Shown piece by piece: positions 11,103 to 26,100 of a stretch of 64,000 nt of DNA (position 1 is its first letter; the number at the start of each line of letters is the position of its first letter). The translations under genes were made by a program, and so were the position numbers. The notes beneath the pieces are model-generated. The model was not told where the DNA came from. It worked only from the letters and a program-made list of their open reading frames with translations, and ran no database searches. This DNA is from Tanytarsus gracilentus (lineage: Eukaryota > Arthropoda > Insecta > Diptera > Chironomidae), in assembly GCA_038502055.1 (NCBI GenBank), contig JAXRKN010000026.1, forward strand, positions 558,001 through 622,000, read 5' to 3'.

Positions 11103-14100
11103 ATGGCATTCGGTTCTGTGCTGGGACACAATCAACACAACATAGGTATATTAAAAAAAATTAAATGATCGCGAAAAAAATATTGATACCCGTCGGTGAA
11201 TTGTGTACGTGCATGAAAGAGCGCTAACAATTTGTAAATTGCTCTCAAGACTTTAATCACTCTCCGCATCTCTTCATTCATTCATAAAGAAGGAACCCCA
11301 AAAATTGCCATCGGATAGATTGTTAAAATTTATGATATGTGGGCTGAAAGTTCGTGCCATGCAATTTTTTAGTGTGTGTTATTTGTAGTTTAAAAAGAGA
11401 AGAAAACATCCTCGAGATACAAGATAATTGTTATCTTCCTCTCTTCTAAAACTGCACCCGAATAATGATATCGTTTTCATCATTTTACATGTCTAATTCA
11501 ATAATTCATCGTCATAGCCTCAAGAGAATGAGAGTTCTTTGTTGATTCTAGTTTTATCCAGTGAAAGTGACATAAAAATGAATTAGTTCGAGTTGTGAAA
11601 GAGAAATTTTCTTAAAATATTAAAATTATAAAACTCGAAAAGTCAAGAACGAAAACTCAACACTAAAAATTAAATTTTGATAAAATTTTCAAGTTTAAAA
11701 ATCTAAAGACTTTTTACTCATTTTGAAAATTTACCAATTTTTTTATCAAGAAAATTCTCTCATAAAAAATTCACACAGAAATTTTGCAAAAAAGATGTCA
11801 CAAATAAATTTTTCAACGATCGTTTAATAATTTTTCCTCTTCTTGATTGAAAACCGCTCAAACCAGTTACTTTAAAAAATTTATTCGCCAAAAAATATTT
11901 TTTGCCTCTCGGTTCAAGTAACATTAAATTACAAAACAATTTACCGTAAACCATCATGGTCAGTCTCACTAGATTTTGCTTTAAATTTATAACGTTTTAT
12001 AAAAATTAAAAATGCACAAGTTGATGTGAAAGCCCACAAGTGTCGCATGTCTAGTAACTTATCAATGCAGAAAAAAAGAGAGCAAATGTTCATCAAGGTG
12101 AACACTGCTGCAATTATTAACGTCGCAAAAATGAAGAACTTTTAGTAGCGCGCATAAATTTAGCACAATTAATGTTTGGCGAGTCAGAAAACATGTCAAA
12201 CGTTAGTGGACATCGCAACATGATGATAATAACATCACGCTTGCTCCTAACCGTAGACACAATCTGGAAGGCAATTTTTTTTGAATAATTATTTCAAGAT
12301 CGAATGATCATCTTCGGCATCATGATTGAAGGAAATTTCTATCACGACAAGCAACTGAAAATATTGCTCGCGGCACTCCCCACATCATAACATGAGTCTC
12401 GTGTGGATTCTAAACTTTTTTTTGGGTTGTTGAATAAAGAAGAACTTTGACGAAGAGGTCTAAGACTCATCGAAGGTGTCCACATATGGATCTTTCGAAA
12501 ACCAAAATAAAAGACGAGAGAAAAATGATTTTTTTTGCATGATGGGGTAAAAGTTTTTGTAGTTGATTGATGATAAGTATTGACAGATATTTATTGCCTC
12601 ATGTACAGCAACGACCTTCCATTTGTTTCTCTATCGAACTCGAGAAAGAGAGGGCGAGAGAGCGAGTGAATAAACATGAACCGAGAAGCTGAAAAGCGGC
12701 ATGTGTACATGGATTGTAATTGATTAGCAGTCAACCTTTTTTGGTTTGCCAGAAAAAAAATAAATTTCGGATGAGCAAAAAATTCTAATCACTTTTTAAA
12801 ATAGTTTTTTCTCTGCTCCTAAATAAACATCATCAAGTTATAGTGAAACTAATCAGCTTATGCGAAAAAAGAGTTTAACTTGTGCAAGTGAAAATTTTGA
12901 ATTTTCATAGTTTTTATGGGATTTTAAATAGTTGGAGTTGTACGGATGTTGAGTCACATAAAACTTTTTATTCCACTGAAGCGATTCAAACCTAAAAATT
13001 TAAGTAAATTTTAAAATAATTATTTTGTTTAAAAATCTCTTGTTACATTATCCACAATTAAACCCTCAAACTCAAATTACGTTTTATTTTATTCAAAACC
13101 TCCATCAGCAAAAAAAAAATATTTTCGTACCCCAAAAGAACTTTTGATCATTATTACGTGATTATGCAAGAGTGGCCAAAAAATGCTGAAATATATATTT
13201 TTTTAATTTTCGGAATTTTAATTTATTCTTCTCGCACAGCAGTTTTCTCACTCACGAAGAGTCTTTAACACCTAACTAATGGTAGTTACATGATGTAGGA
13301 GAGAAGATTAAGATGAGAGAAATCATTAATAATCGGCTCGCTTGACGGGACCAAGGGAAATGTGAAACAATCATTACTCATATTCGATGTCAACGGGTAA
13401 TTAATTAATGGAAATTATTTTTTGAGAATAGAAAATAATTTTAAGTCCAATTACGCCATCATTAGGCACTTGAGTATTCAATAAGAATTTGTTATGAACA
13501 AATTTTTAACGCGATGTCAAAATATTGAAAAATAATTTTTCATAAAAATTTTGTTAAAAGGTGAAGCAACGGAAGTTTCAATTTTCATAAACAAAAAAGA
13601 AATGTTTGAATAGAAGCGTTTCCTTTCAGTGTCAGAAAATTTGCCGTGTTTATAAATTTTTTTAGTTGGCGTCCGAAATTTAAAACTTTTTCTGCACTCA
13701 TTTGTGCAGCGAAAAAGAATTTACAGCAATTAAAAACTTTTTTACGAGACACTTATTTAGTTCTCGACTCCAGACTTAATTTTTCGAATATAAATAAAAT
13801 ATTTTATGTGACTTAAAGTGAATGTTAAAATCCTTTTGTGCTGTATTGTCACGGTTTTCAAATTAAATGACTTTGAAAATGCAAAATATATTTTATTTAC
13901 ACTCGCGTCTTCCGTCTTAACCGTGAAAATTGTCAATTTAATGATAACTAAACAGCTGCAACATGTGAAATTTCTTCATTATCGACATAACATCGAAATT
14001 AAAATAATTTAACCGACAAAATGTGCGCCAAAAATTTATTCATTGTCAATCATTATCATAATCACATTAATAATGTGACTACAATTTAATTGTTTTAAGC

Positions 14101-17100
14101 ACTTTGCACGACATGGAGCTTTAAAATTGTTTTCGATGTGCCTAACGCTAATGACGGATACTTGATGTGGTTGTTTTTAAATCTTAGCAACCAGATGGAT
14201 CAAAAAAAATATTTCAAATTTAAATTTTTAAGATGGAATCAAAAGTTCAAAATTTTTTTGAAGAAAATTAAATTACGCAAAAAAATTATCCGCAAATCTT
14301 CAATTCCCACAATCTCAACGGTATTTTTTCAAAATTAAATGGAGAGAAAATTGGCAGCTCCAACATGCACAATTCAAATCAACGGGAATCCGCCATAATG
14401 ATAACAATGATTTTGATTATTTTATCTTCTTCTACTTATTTAGGTCGCTCAGAGCCGAAAGGGGTCGGTGACCCATGTGCGGGCTGTAATAAGCCCATCT
14501 TAGATAAGTTTCTGTTAAATGTACTAGAAAGAGGCTGGCATGCCTCGTGTGTTAGATGTTGTGAATGTCTGACACCCCTAACGGAAAAATGCTTTAGTCG
14601 CGAGGCGAAACTCTACTGCAGGAATGACTTTTTTAGGTGAGTTTAAAGTGACTTTAATTTTTCAAGGACGTGAAACTTTAATTGCTCGAGAGAAATCTTA
14701 AAGTTTTTCATCTCAGAATAGAAAATTTTCCTTTTTTTCCGAAGTAATGTTAAAGCCATAAAAGCAAATTTTAAAGCGCACCCATTTCAATTGTTGACAT
14801 TAAGGAACCTTTTTCGTCGTCTCTTCCGACTGCTGATGATGTCAAGGAAAAATGTGCGGAGAGAGAAGAAATAATTTTTTTTGTGAATGATAACAGCCGA
14901 AAAAACTTTTTACTGCGCATAGTCGACTAAAAACCCTTTACATGAAAATTATGCACGTTGGGTTATTCGCTTCTCATCCTCTCGCTTTTCCCATCTTTTA
15001 CAATCCAATCGTCGTTATTGTATTTCGCATACACGCCGCTCTCTTGCTTATGTAGAATGAAAATGACTTTAATAAAATTTAATATCGTTCTCGTTTGTGA
15101 TAAAAATGGATGCAGTTAAAATTGAGAGGAGCACAGCATCCGCACCTGTCGAACGTTTGAATCGAGAAATATTTTAAATGATTTTTTTAGATTGTTAAAT
15201 TTATTTAATTATTTTAAGAAAATTTAACGGATTTTTGCAAATATATTTTCTAACCTATGAAAACCTGCTTAATTCTTTATCTCTCAATCTCTTTTGCTTA
15301 TAAAAAATGCAAATCCAATATTTAAAATATCTTAGAATAATTTCTCATGCTTTCGTTTTCTTCTCATTTTGATGGAATAAGGTAGAATTAGTGTGAAGCG
15401 CAAAAATATTTTCGAAAATAATTTTTCTAATTATAAAGTACAAAAGATATGAGAAGGAAAGAAAGATGAAAAATGCAAATCAGATTCGGCAGCATCTACA
15501 GGTTGTTATAATCACTTTATTTTGTTCCCATCTTCTTAGCAGTTCGGAGATAAGAGCATTATGGGGTTCATTCTTAATGCTTAATGTTCTTATACCTATG
15601 ACACACTTTTGCAATTATTTCGCCTCTAGCTTCTCTCTTTTTTGAGTCTTAAAATTTAATGTTTTTTTAAAATTTCGTTTTTTTCATCTGTTTTAAACCA
15701 TTCGAACAATTGATGAGTGCAGGTAACATATAATTAGCATTTACGATTGTCTCACACTTGTCATGGTTCCGTCCTTCTTTCTCTTTAAGAAAAAATGAAA
15801 TGTCTTAATTAAAGCTGTTGGTTTTATGGCAGTTTCGAGAAAAAGGAAAATAATGAAAGGAAACTTATTTTTTAGAGTGAAAAAATTATTTTAAAATTTA
15901 GCAAAAAGTCTAAATATTTTTTCTTATTTCACAGACGTTTTGGAACAAAATGCAGTGGATGTGGTCAAGGAATAGCGCCCTCGGATTTAGTGCGGAAACC
16001 TCGAGATAAAGTGTTTCATTTAAATTGCTTTACATGCTGCATATGTAGAAAACAATTAAGTACCGGTGAACAGTTGTATGTGTTGGATGATAATAAGTTC
16101 GTGTGTAAGGATAACAAAAATTGTAAAGATTTTATGCTCAGCAAAGGATATCAGATAGGTGAGTTCAGTTGAAATTATTCTAAAATTTTTGAGGTTCATT
16201 CAATCGATTTTTAAAAAATTAAACTTTAAAAATAAAAATCAACAAAATTTATTTTCAAAACCTTTTTAATCCCTTTAAACTCATCCGCACATTATGTTCA
16301 CAAAAATGTTCACATCACGCATGTGACGGAGGGTCGGATGGTTTTATTCACGTTATTTCCGCTTCGTATAGTTACCATAAAAAGTGTTTTGCCAAAAAAA
16401 AAAGTTTAAACTTTTGCTGGTAACGATAGAGTCGGGATTAACTTTGAGAGGGAGATCGAAAGCCAATGGTGAGATGTGATAAAACCTCAAAAACATTTTA
16501 CGTTTTTAACCACCATGTGACACTCACATACTCAAAGAAGGGGAGATTATAAGGGAAAATGGGAGTGAAATAGCAAATGTAAAATTAAACAAAAGGACGA
16601 AGAAGTTTTGCGGCCATAGTCAAGGAACTTCCGATACTTCCTCTCTCCCTTTAACATGCATGTGTGACTTTCGGTTTATTTTATTTACGTTCCCTATCTC
16701 TTCACAATAATGCAACGATTGGAATAAATAATCCAGATTAGTTTTCAAGCATTCTCTCATAACTCGATTACATGTTATGGCAGCAGCAGCAGCAGAAAAA
16801 AAGCTGAAATCGAGACGAGTAACTTGAGACGAGATTTTCCATTTTGCACGATTCTGCTATTTCTTCTTCTCACTCGTAGCACTTTTTTTTCCTCATCATC
16901 TTTTCTATTAAAAGACGTTCTCAATCGTACATGAAAACAAGGGGGGAGGGATAAGTCAGCAGTACTTATTGTCGCTTGTGAGCCAACGGCAAAATGGGAG
17001 AAGAAAAAGTATTTTTTTTTCTCTTCTTTCACTGCACGATGTTTGAAAATGGAGAAAAAGAAATGGAAAATGTGAGATTTTTCTAAAAACAAATCTTTGA

Positions 17101-20100
17101 GATGGGGAAATTGAAACGAAAATTGCGCATGAGCCATCGATAGAAAAATATTATAAAAGTTTTTATTACTTAAATTTTAATTTATTCATTTTAGATTTTA
17201 GAACGTTAAAAAATTAATGAAATTTTGTAAAACTTAATTTCAAATAAATTTTTATATGGTCATCTCCAACCTTTAAAGTCCAACAAAATTTCTCCGAATT
17301 TTGCCATGTGTTGGCTGCAAATTTCTTTTTGTTTTGCAACATTCAACACACGCGTAAATCATCTGTTTTATTTCCATGGTAACAACTCAACTTTCTGAGA
17401 GCTCTCAAAAGCGTGTGTGAAATTTCTTATCAACATCAGCACGAGAAAACATTCCATTTGCGGATTTCAACTGTCAATCTTACAAAATTCCTGCTCTTGT
17501 ATGATATCATGCTAATCCTCTGCTGTCACGTGCTGCATTGCATCTCACCCACGGACAAAATTTATTGTGAGTGAGATAAGAGAATTTCTTGTGTGTCGCA
17601 TGATGCAACGGACACAGAAAGTCTGCAAGTGATTTTTATCTCTGCTGTCGTGCCTGATGCAGGAGATTTAACCCTAACACGAAGACGGTTAAGGGTGAGA
17701 TATTGCGACCTTAAATTTTATTCTCTCTATTTATTCAATTAGATTTTGCTCTTGGCATACCGACCTTTTTCTTAACTTAACTCCATCCAATTGGTCATGT
17801 ATGAGTGTCAATAAAATTTTCTGAACGAGATAGATAAAGTGTTTGCTGATAACATTTTATTATTATTTCTTTATTTTCAATCTTAAATGGACCTTTTTGG
17901 TTGCGATTAGACGAATGAGTCCATAGTCATATTCTCTCGAATAGTGACCTTGAGGCTGTTTCGGCATCGTAAATACAAAATTTCATGAGGCATGAAAAAT
18001 TAGAAACAGAAATTTCATTTCTATGTGAAACAAAAAAAACTCTTACTAAATCTTAAAGCCGATAGATCCGAAGAACTTTTCATGTCATTACACCGTCGAG
18101 AAAAATAATTCTAAAAAATCTATAAATACGTTTGCAAACCCCAGAACGAGACTGAACCGCTTGGATGAGGGCAAAAAATTTGCAATGAACACAAAAAAGT
18201 TTTTTTTTCTGAGTTTGACAGAAAATCGTTATCATGCTCATATACACACTCACAACATTTTAACTTTTTCCTCTTTTTTTTGTATTTTTCCTCTCTTGTA
18301 TTCGTCGTTTGGCAATTGGAGCGGAAGTTTCCGACTTAATGATTTTGATGGTAGAAAAGGAAAAAGGTATTTTTCAAATGTTTATAGGATACAGATTTTC
18401 TATAATCTGAATGTTTTTTTGACGTTTGTCGAATTTGTGCAGATCCTAAAGAATTTTTTATAAAAAAATATTTTAAGGTGCAATTTTTTGTGAAAGTTCA
18501 TCGAGGGTTAATTGAAAATAGCAGAACTATAAAATTTAGATTTGAGATTAATTTTTGTAATTTCATGTTCAATAATTCCATAAGATAAATTATTTAATTC
18601 TAGATAATTTTATGTCCTTGAAGGATTCTGATAAAATTTTATAACAATGAAACTTTGATTAATTAACTTGATTTATCTTAAATTTATATTTTATTAAATC
18701 GCTTAAAACATTTGTTAAAAATAAAAAAGATGTACCTAATTTATTTTCAACTTAAATCCAATTTAAAAATCTATTTTAAACCTCACAATTTTATTTCAAG
18801 GACACTTTTGCGCATTCCACAATTTATTCTCATGCCATGCACTCACGAGCTATTAATAAGGATGCACATCAATTTCAAGTCATGTCTCGCGTTATTTTCT
18901 ATTAAAACATCACACATTGACGGACTGGAGGGAAATTCAATTGTGTTCACATGTATGAAAAAAAGTATTCTAAAAATAAATCTCAATCAAAAACCTGGCA
19001 GTTTTATATATTTGGTGTGATACACATGACATCGACTTGTCAGAATATATATAAATTTTTTGAAAAGTCAAATTTCACTCTGATGTGTTAAATAATTCAA
19101 TTTAAAGGAGTTTTTTTATGATATCATATTGGAAATACACTTCATATCCATATCATTTCAAATAACGTATAGTTTTTGTTGTTCGCTCACTTTGTAGTGT
19201 GCCATATATCATTTATTTCCCTCATTCACGATAGGCACCAACAGACAGCTCGTCTATCGCCCCGCGCTCTATCGTGACTCCAACTGAGAGGGCGTTAAAG
19301 GTCTTGTTGTATGTTTAATTTCGTGCGCGTTGTCTTCAGTTTGTAATCGATGCCCGAAAAAATCTCTCTTTGGAGAAGAAAAATATTTCAGCTCATAAAT
19401 CATAATGTCGATGGTATTTTTTATGAGCATCTATGCAAATTAATTGACTACAATTGTGAGAGCCGTAAAAATCAATCTCAGATGGTGATCACTCAGTTCG
19501 CCAAGTTACACATGTTACTCTTTTCTGCCATTAATCTGAGGTTTCAGTTTCTGCCTGCCATTGGTGGTCTTTTCTTTCCGTTAAGTTGTTTACAAAATAT
19601 TTGTATCCTATTGTTATGTGCTAGACTTTAAGGAAAAAAAAGAGCCGAGTGTGTCAGCTGAGCCTTAGATTATCCTAATACCGGGATCTATATTTTCTAT
19701 CCCATATGGGCATTAAAAATTCTCTTCTCTCTGTTATTCTTTCATCTTTCGTCATCTCTTCTCGATACCTTGAGACCATTTGGTTCGCTTTTGCGGTAAA
19801 TTAAGCATGATCGACATTTCAACAGACTTAAGATTAAAAATGCATTGAGGAAATTTAAAAGAAAAATAATTTGCCAATTGAATGCTGACAAATTTTTACC
19901 TGTTCGCTTGTTAAGAAGGTACGAAATGTCACCAAGAAAATTATAGCTGCCATGGTCAATGAAAAAAGTTTACACATGTCTTTAATTGCTCAATTTGTTG
20001 TTGCTTGTAATTTATTTAATTTTTTATTAGGGGCTTGCAACTTGAAAAAATTTAACGGATTTTTAAAATTTAAAAAATTTAATCCATTTTAAATTAAGTA

Positions 20101-23100
20101 ATTAAATAATTAAAATACTCACACCATTAATGCCCCTCATCTCAAAACGTTCCACAATAAAAGTCGATCGAGATGATGATGATGAACACCGTAAAGAATA
20201 AGAAGCAATGTGTGAATGTGTAATAATTGTTGTTCTCTTTTTTATTGCTAATGATGATGATTGTGTATTGTGTGTATAATACATGCCGGTGTTCTCTCTT
20301 CATATTTTTTTAAACTAAAGGAAGAAAAAACTATGAAGTTTTTTTTTGCACGATAGCAGCAGCGAGTGAGAAATTATTATAGAGTGGATAGAAAGAGATC
20401 TTGATGAAATCCACAGGTATGTGACAATAGGGGGTCACAAGCCGAAACTCACAACAATTATTCATCCATTCGCTTAGGTTTTTAAAAGAAATATACGGCA
20501 CGGTACATTAATGGCTCTCTGTTACTTTTTTTCTCTTGAGGGCATAGCATGAAGTACAACAACAACAACTGTGAAGAAAGAACTAGCAATAAAGCACATG
20601 GAAATTATGAAATTTTTACATACGCAAATGCGCAAAAGAAGAGAGTCATAACATTACACTTTAATAGTTTTTTAAATCGCCATACAATGACATATGGCCG
20701 CTTGAATAAGAATAAAAGAAGTGAAGTCATAAAAATGTGGTTACAGCAGCTTGCACATCGCCTTCATGTTCTCGCGCACAACAAAAAAAGTCTGCACGCA
20801 TCCATAAAAATCACTTAAAACATTCTCGCCCTCACCTCACTCCCTTTCATCCTTGTTTTAGGTTCCCGCGCTCTCGCTCGCAACTCAAAAGAGCATTATG
20901 GACTTGAATAATTGCTTAAAAAGTGTGAAACCATGTTCTTTTTCATCTCGTAGCAGAGAACATAAAATGAAAATTCCCGCCTGTGAATAAAAAGCCCCGA
21001 CAACAAACATAAACTTTTCATTTACATCGTCAAGTTTGCAATTCTAACAAGTTTTATGTGCCTGACACGTCCATGAGCTGGAGTGGCAGATAAAACAACT
21101 CAAATGTAAATTTAACATGACGTGTTGAGTCCTTTCACAACCCTATGTAGAAAACTATGTTAGAAGATTATCGCCAGGTTGAATTAACTCGGAATTTATA
21201 TCCTGAATTTTTTATTCACAATGAAATCAGGAATGAAATAAATCATAAAGACATTTCTGAGCAAGCTACCTTGTTGGCGCGATAAAATTGAGTAACAATG
21301 TTGCAATTTTAATGGATTATGAATAATTTTGTATATGTAGAGGATAAAATTGAATTAATTAAAAAATTAAACCAAGGAAAATTCAAACGGATTTAAGAAA
21401 TTAAATCTAGATTTTTTAAAATTCTGAATTCGACCTGATTATATTTTTTTCACAAAAGTTTGTATTTTGGTAAATTTTAAATAAAAATATTTTAATAATG
21501 GCGATAATATTTTCAAAGCTATCTCTCGACCATATAATTCAATATAATTTTCTTTGTGAAGAAATTTCTCTAGCTAAAGGCGCTCAAAAGCATAAAGGCG
21601 ATGATTAATATTCACTTGTAAAATTCAAACGCTTTCGACATCAACAGCGACGGGTAATCCCATTGATTAATTGCGTTTAAATTATAGAAATTGTAATGAT
21701 TATCCAATTTTTTATTGAAGTTAATTTTCCTTTGAGTGATTTTTTTTCGAGAGGGAAAAACGGAAAAATTTTCAACCCCTATTTTGGTATTTTTTTTCGC
21801 TGTGTGTAAAGCGCATGGTGAATCGACACGGCGCATATGTGCAACTCGCAAATGGGATTTAGAAAATGTTTTGATCCGAGATCACACACTGAGAAAAAGA
21901 AGAAACAGTTTCCTATTGATGTTTCTCGAGCCATCGTCGACTAGGGAAAACCCTCCGAAAAATCTTTATCGCATTTTTCCCTCCACTTGTCGTGTTGTGT
22001 TCACTTAAATAATTTCCTTGTTTGCGTGCTAGGTCTTCTGATCAGAACAAAACGTCAAAAAAATTGTTCTCTAGCAGCATAAGCCGAGCATTGTGTACGA
22101 GTAAATATTTCAACATGTACACCATGAATGGATGCGATGTTTATTATTCTTTATAACATGATATCAATTGTATAAGAGTTTGTAAATATACTTTCAACGG
22201 GGTACGGTCCATGAATTGAATTTATTTTCTCATCCTCCGCACTCGCACACAAAACTCTTCCCTCCGTAATTTTTTTTGTTCTTCTTGTTGCGGAAAAACG
22301 CTCGATCAAATTCATGAAAATGTTCGAGAGCCGCCTGAAGAGTCTAAAAACAAGATTAAATGTTTTTTTAAACGTTTTCGCTTGAGAGGGTGAGATGAGT
22401 GTGCGAGAGAGCAGGTTGTCGATAGGGCGTAGGGGAGGAATTTTATCGTTGCCTGCATTTGTTTGCTTTTGACGACTGAAATTATTGGGGTGAAAGAAGT
22501 AAAATTCTGATGTCTCGCTATCAGAAACAAAACAGGAACAAAAGAAATTGAATTGAACCTGGGGTTGAATGACAAAAACATGTTTTTATCAAAATCATTT
22601 TTATCGAAAATATTTATACTTCCCATCGACTAATGAATTTCCATAAATTTCTTTACAGATTCTATGGGTTCCGATTTTGAAGAGGACGAAGATGAAGACG
22701 ATCCGATCAAACCGCCTCTCAATCTAGGCCACATAGTCACAAATGGTCCCGAGTCTGTTCATCTAGGCACTTCCGATATTTCACTACAAAGTATGAGCAC
22801 CGATAGTAAAAATAACGACGATTCCGATCAGGTAAGAAAAACTTTTTAAAATTTAACGGATTTTTTTCTAACAAAGTTATTAATATCAGGGTTCTCTCGA
22901 TGGTGATCCCGATGCAAGAGGAGATTCACAGTCTGAAAATAAAAGTCCCGAAGATGGTGGCGGCTCCAAGAGACGCGGACCCCGAACGACAATTAAAGCC
23001 AAACAGCTAGAAGTACTAAAAACTGCATTTAGTCAAACGCCGAAACCCACAAGGCACATTCGAGAGCAGCTCGCGAAAGAAACCGGCTTGCCAATGCGAG

Positions 23101-26100
23101 TGATACAGGTATGTCGAGATGAAAAATTGACTCACGCACAATGTAAATGAAATGTCAAGATAAACACCTCATCGGGCACGTGCTGAAAAGGCGCTTTTTT
23201 GTGTAAAATCATTTCACGATTTTTGAACCATAAGAAATTTTTCGATACTTCTGATTTGAATTGTTAACTGGAATTTCATTCTTCTGAATGTTTTATCACC
23301 TAAAAATCTAAAAGAGAGAAATTTAAAGAAACCGAAACAGAACAATCATCATAAAAAAATGATCCACCAGTTTGACTTGAAAAATAATTCATAAATCATC
23401 GAAATATATTGTTTATAAAGGCGATTTTACGAGTATCTATTTTCTGCTCGAAAAAAAAACTTTTCTTTCGAATGGATCATCATTTTTCATTTTACGATAT
23501 TGTTGCCGTTGTGAGGCCGCGCCAAAAAAATTGAAGATCGCTTTTTTTCCTATTCATGAGCTCATTAATCGCTTGAGATGAGCTTCCTGGAAGAGTACCA
23601 CAAAAAAGCACCACATGGAGTTGGCTTAAAAATTATTATGCAATTTTATGCTGCGATAATTAGCAAGCAATATCGTGCTGTGTTTGCCGAGTTTATGGAA
23701 ATTATTTTCTTAGAATGTTTTTGAGCATTGCATAAGTTTTATGAGCGAAATAAAAATTCGATGCGATTAAATTATTAAAATTCTGATGCTGAATTTTTCC
23801 GTTGAAATTTTAAAATTTTTAACTCTCATTCATGGATATTTTTAATGTGCAAGATGCACTTTCAAAACCCACCGTACAATTTTTCATGGCTTATTATAAA
23901 TCTTTGCGCGCGCTGCCACAACTTTTTCTCTCCTTTCCAAAAAGAGAATTATGAAGGAGAAAAGAGTAAAAGGTTCATGTGTGTACGAGGAGAGAAAAAA
24001 AGATGAAAAACGATTATTGTATGACCGCAATATAAACTTAACCCATAAATGCTTCACGACTCGAGTGCAATGAAATTTTTCAACTTTTATTCATGGCCAA
24101 AATTTTTGAGGAATTAAAAAAAGTTCTACATGCATTTGATGGGAAATATTAAAAGAACATATAAAAAATATCAACATTCTTGTCGGTTGGGATCTAAGAG
24201 CAAGAACGTAGACTAACATGACAAACATGTCCATAAAAACCAATGGATATTCTCTTCGCTTTAGAAGGAATTACCACAACATCATCATGGGATGAAAGAG
24301 AGCAAAGAGAGAATAGATTTAAATATGAAAACGATAATTTACATGTTTTATGGTTCTACCGACTGTCAATGTGTCTCGTAATATCATTTTCACAAAAAGA
24401 ACTTCAGAATTTTTTTCTTCTTTTTTAATATCTCAACTAACATTTTTCCCTCCGTGCGTCTAAAACTGACTTTGAGATTTTTTTTATTCTGAAACGTTGA
24501 AATACGTCAGACGCTCATCAACAGTCATGTATTCACGGGTATCTGACTTTGGTGGGAGTTTTCGAGATGTGCGTTTGTGTCACAGATGGTGAATTTCTTG
24601 GTAAAATCCTTTGAAAAGTTTGAAAACTTTTAAAGGTCTAAAAAAATATTTTAAGAAATTTTGATATTTTTTCTAGACATTAAAATGTTTAAGAAAATTT
24701 AAATATTTTATTTGATAACTTTACCATTCAAAATTCCTCTTAGTGTGGTCGTTTTAAAAAAGACCGAAAAATTCCTCCGAACTCATCCGTGTCATAGATG
24801 CCGATCATATTTCATGCGCATCCAAAGAAAGTGATACTTTGTCACCTGCTACTTAACGTTAAATCATATTCAAACTAAAATTTCACACCACCAGCTGAAT
24901 TATGAATGAATAAGCGAGCAAAATTACAAACGAAATAAATCAATTAAGGAATTTTTAATGGCATATCATAAATTCATTCGGTCTCGCAACGCTTTTTATC
25001 TTTTTCTCCCTCATTCACATTGAATTTTTGAAAAAGGAAAATAAATATCTTCGAATCAGTTGTTGCATGCTAAATAGGTGTCACTCGAGTGTTTTTCGGA
25101 AAGCCCCCGAAATATTTTTTTTTATCTTGAAATTCGATATTTTGTCCATCTGTGGATTCGGTAGCTGTGTGATGAGCTGTAATTGAGTTATAATTTTCCT
25201 CTCGCACCGATATAATCATGTTGGTCATGAAATTGTAGGCAATATTTGTTGTTTTACATTTTTTTCTTCTTCTCGCCTCAACCATGGTTAATGGTTGTAC
25301 ACATTTTATCTGAGTAAGGTTGATTGTTGACCTCGGAAGAGATATTTTTTGTGATCAGACATTTTTCAGTATGGGATTCACAATTGCGGTGATTAATGAA
25401 CCTTTGAGAGGAGAGAACAAATCGAGAGAGTCGAGACAGAACAAAAAAATGTATGTGTGCATGAGGAAAAGCCATTGTTTGAGCTGAAAACCAAGTTTTT
25501 ATGGATGATTTAACATTAAGTTTGCTGATGCACTGATGCATTACGATCGCAAAAAAAATTATTTTTCATCCATCAATCTGATCGTCGACATCACTCTTTT
25601 CACTTCTCGTGTTCAACTGAATGTCATGTTTTTGTTCTAACATTCAAGCGCACCATAAAAGGGGTAACTGAAATTAGTCATTTTGTGTGGGCATAAAAAT
25701 ATTTTTTATAAAACATATCAAAAAGGTTTAATGATCATCATTTGTCAAATTAAATCATTTGTAGCGGAAAAAGAGTTACCTACATGCATGCATTCGAAAT
25801 ATTTAAATATGAAAGTTAACTTCTACACATGGATTCATTTAGGTTAATTCTAATGAGCGTTGAAATGAAGATGTCAACATCGTGTGCGAAGTAAAAGGAA
25901 CTCCGTGCTCCAATAAAGTTTTGCATTTTTGGCAGTTAGTGAAATTATTGCAGACGCCTCAAAAAATGCATCATTTAATGTCGAAAGACAGTCTGTCGCG
26001 TTTGATAAAAATCGCTAGAGTAAAATGAATTTTCAGGGGGTGGAAATAAAATTTTTAAATGCGTTAAATAAATATAAAAGTCTTTAAAAAAGGAACTAGT

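Noticed and set aside
14365..14443. An in-frame ATG extension upstream of the Lim1 LIM1 exon giving a signal-peptide-like start
   Set aside because: The stretch contains a pyrimidine-rich acceptor ending at 14443, and a secretory leader makes no sense for a nuclear factor.
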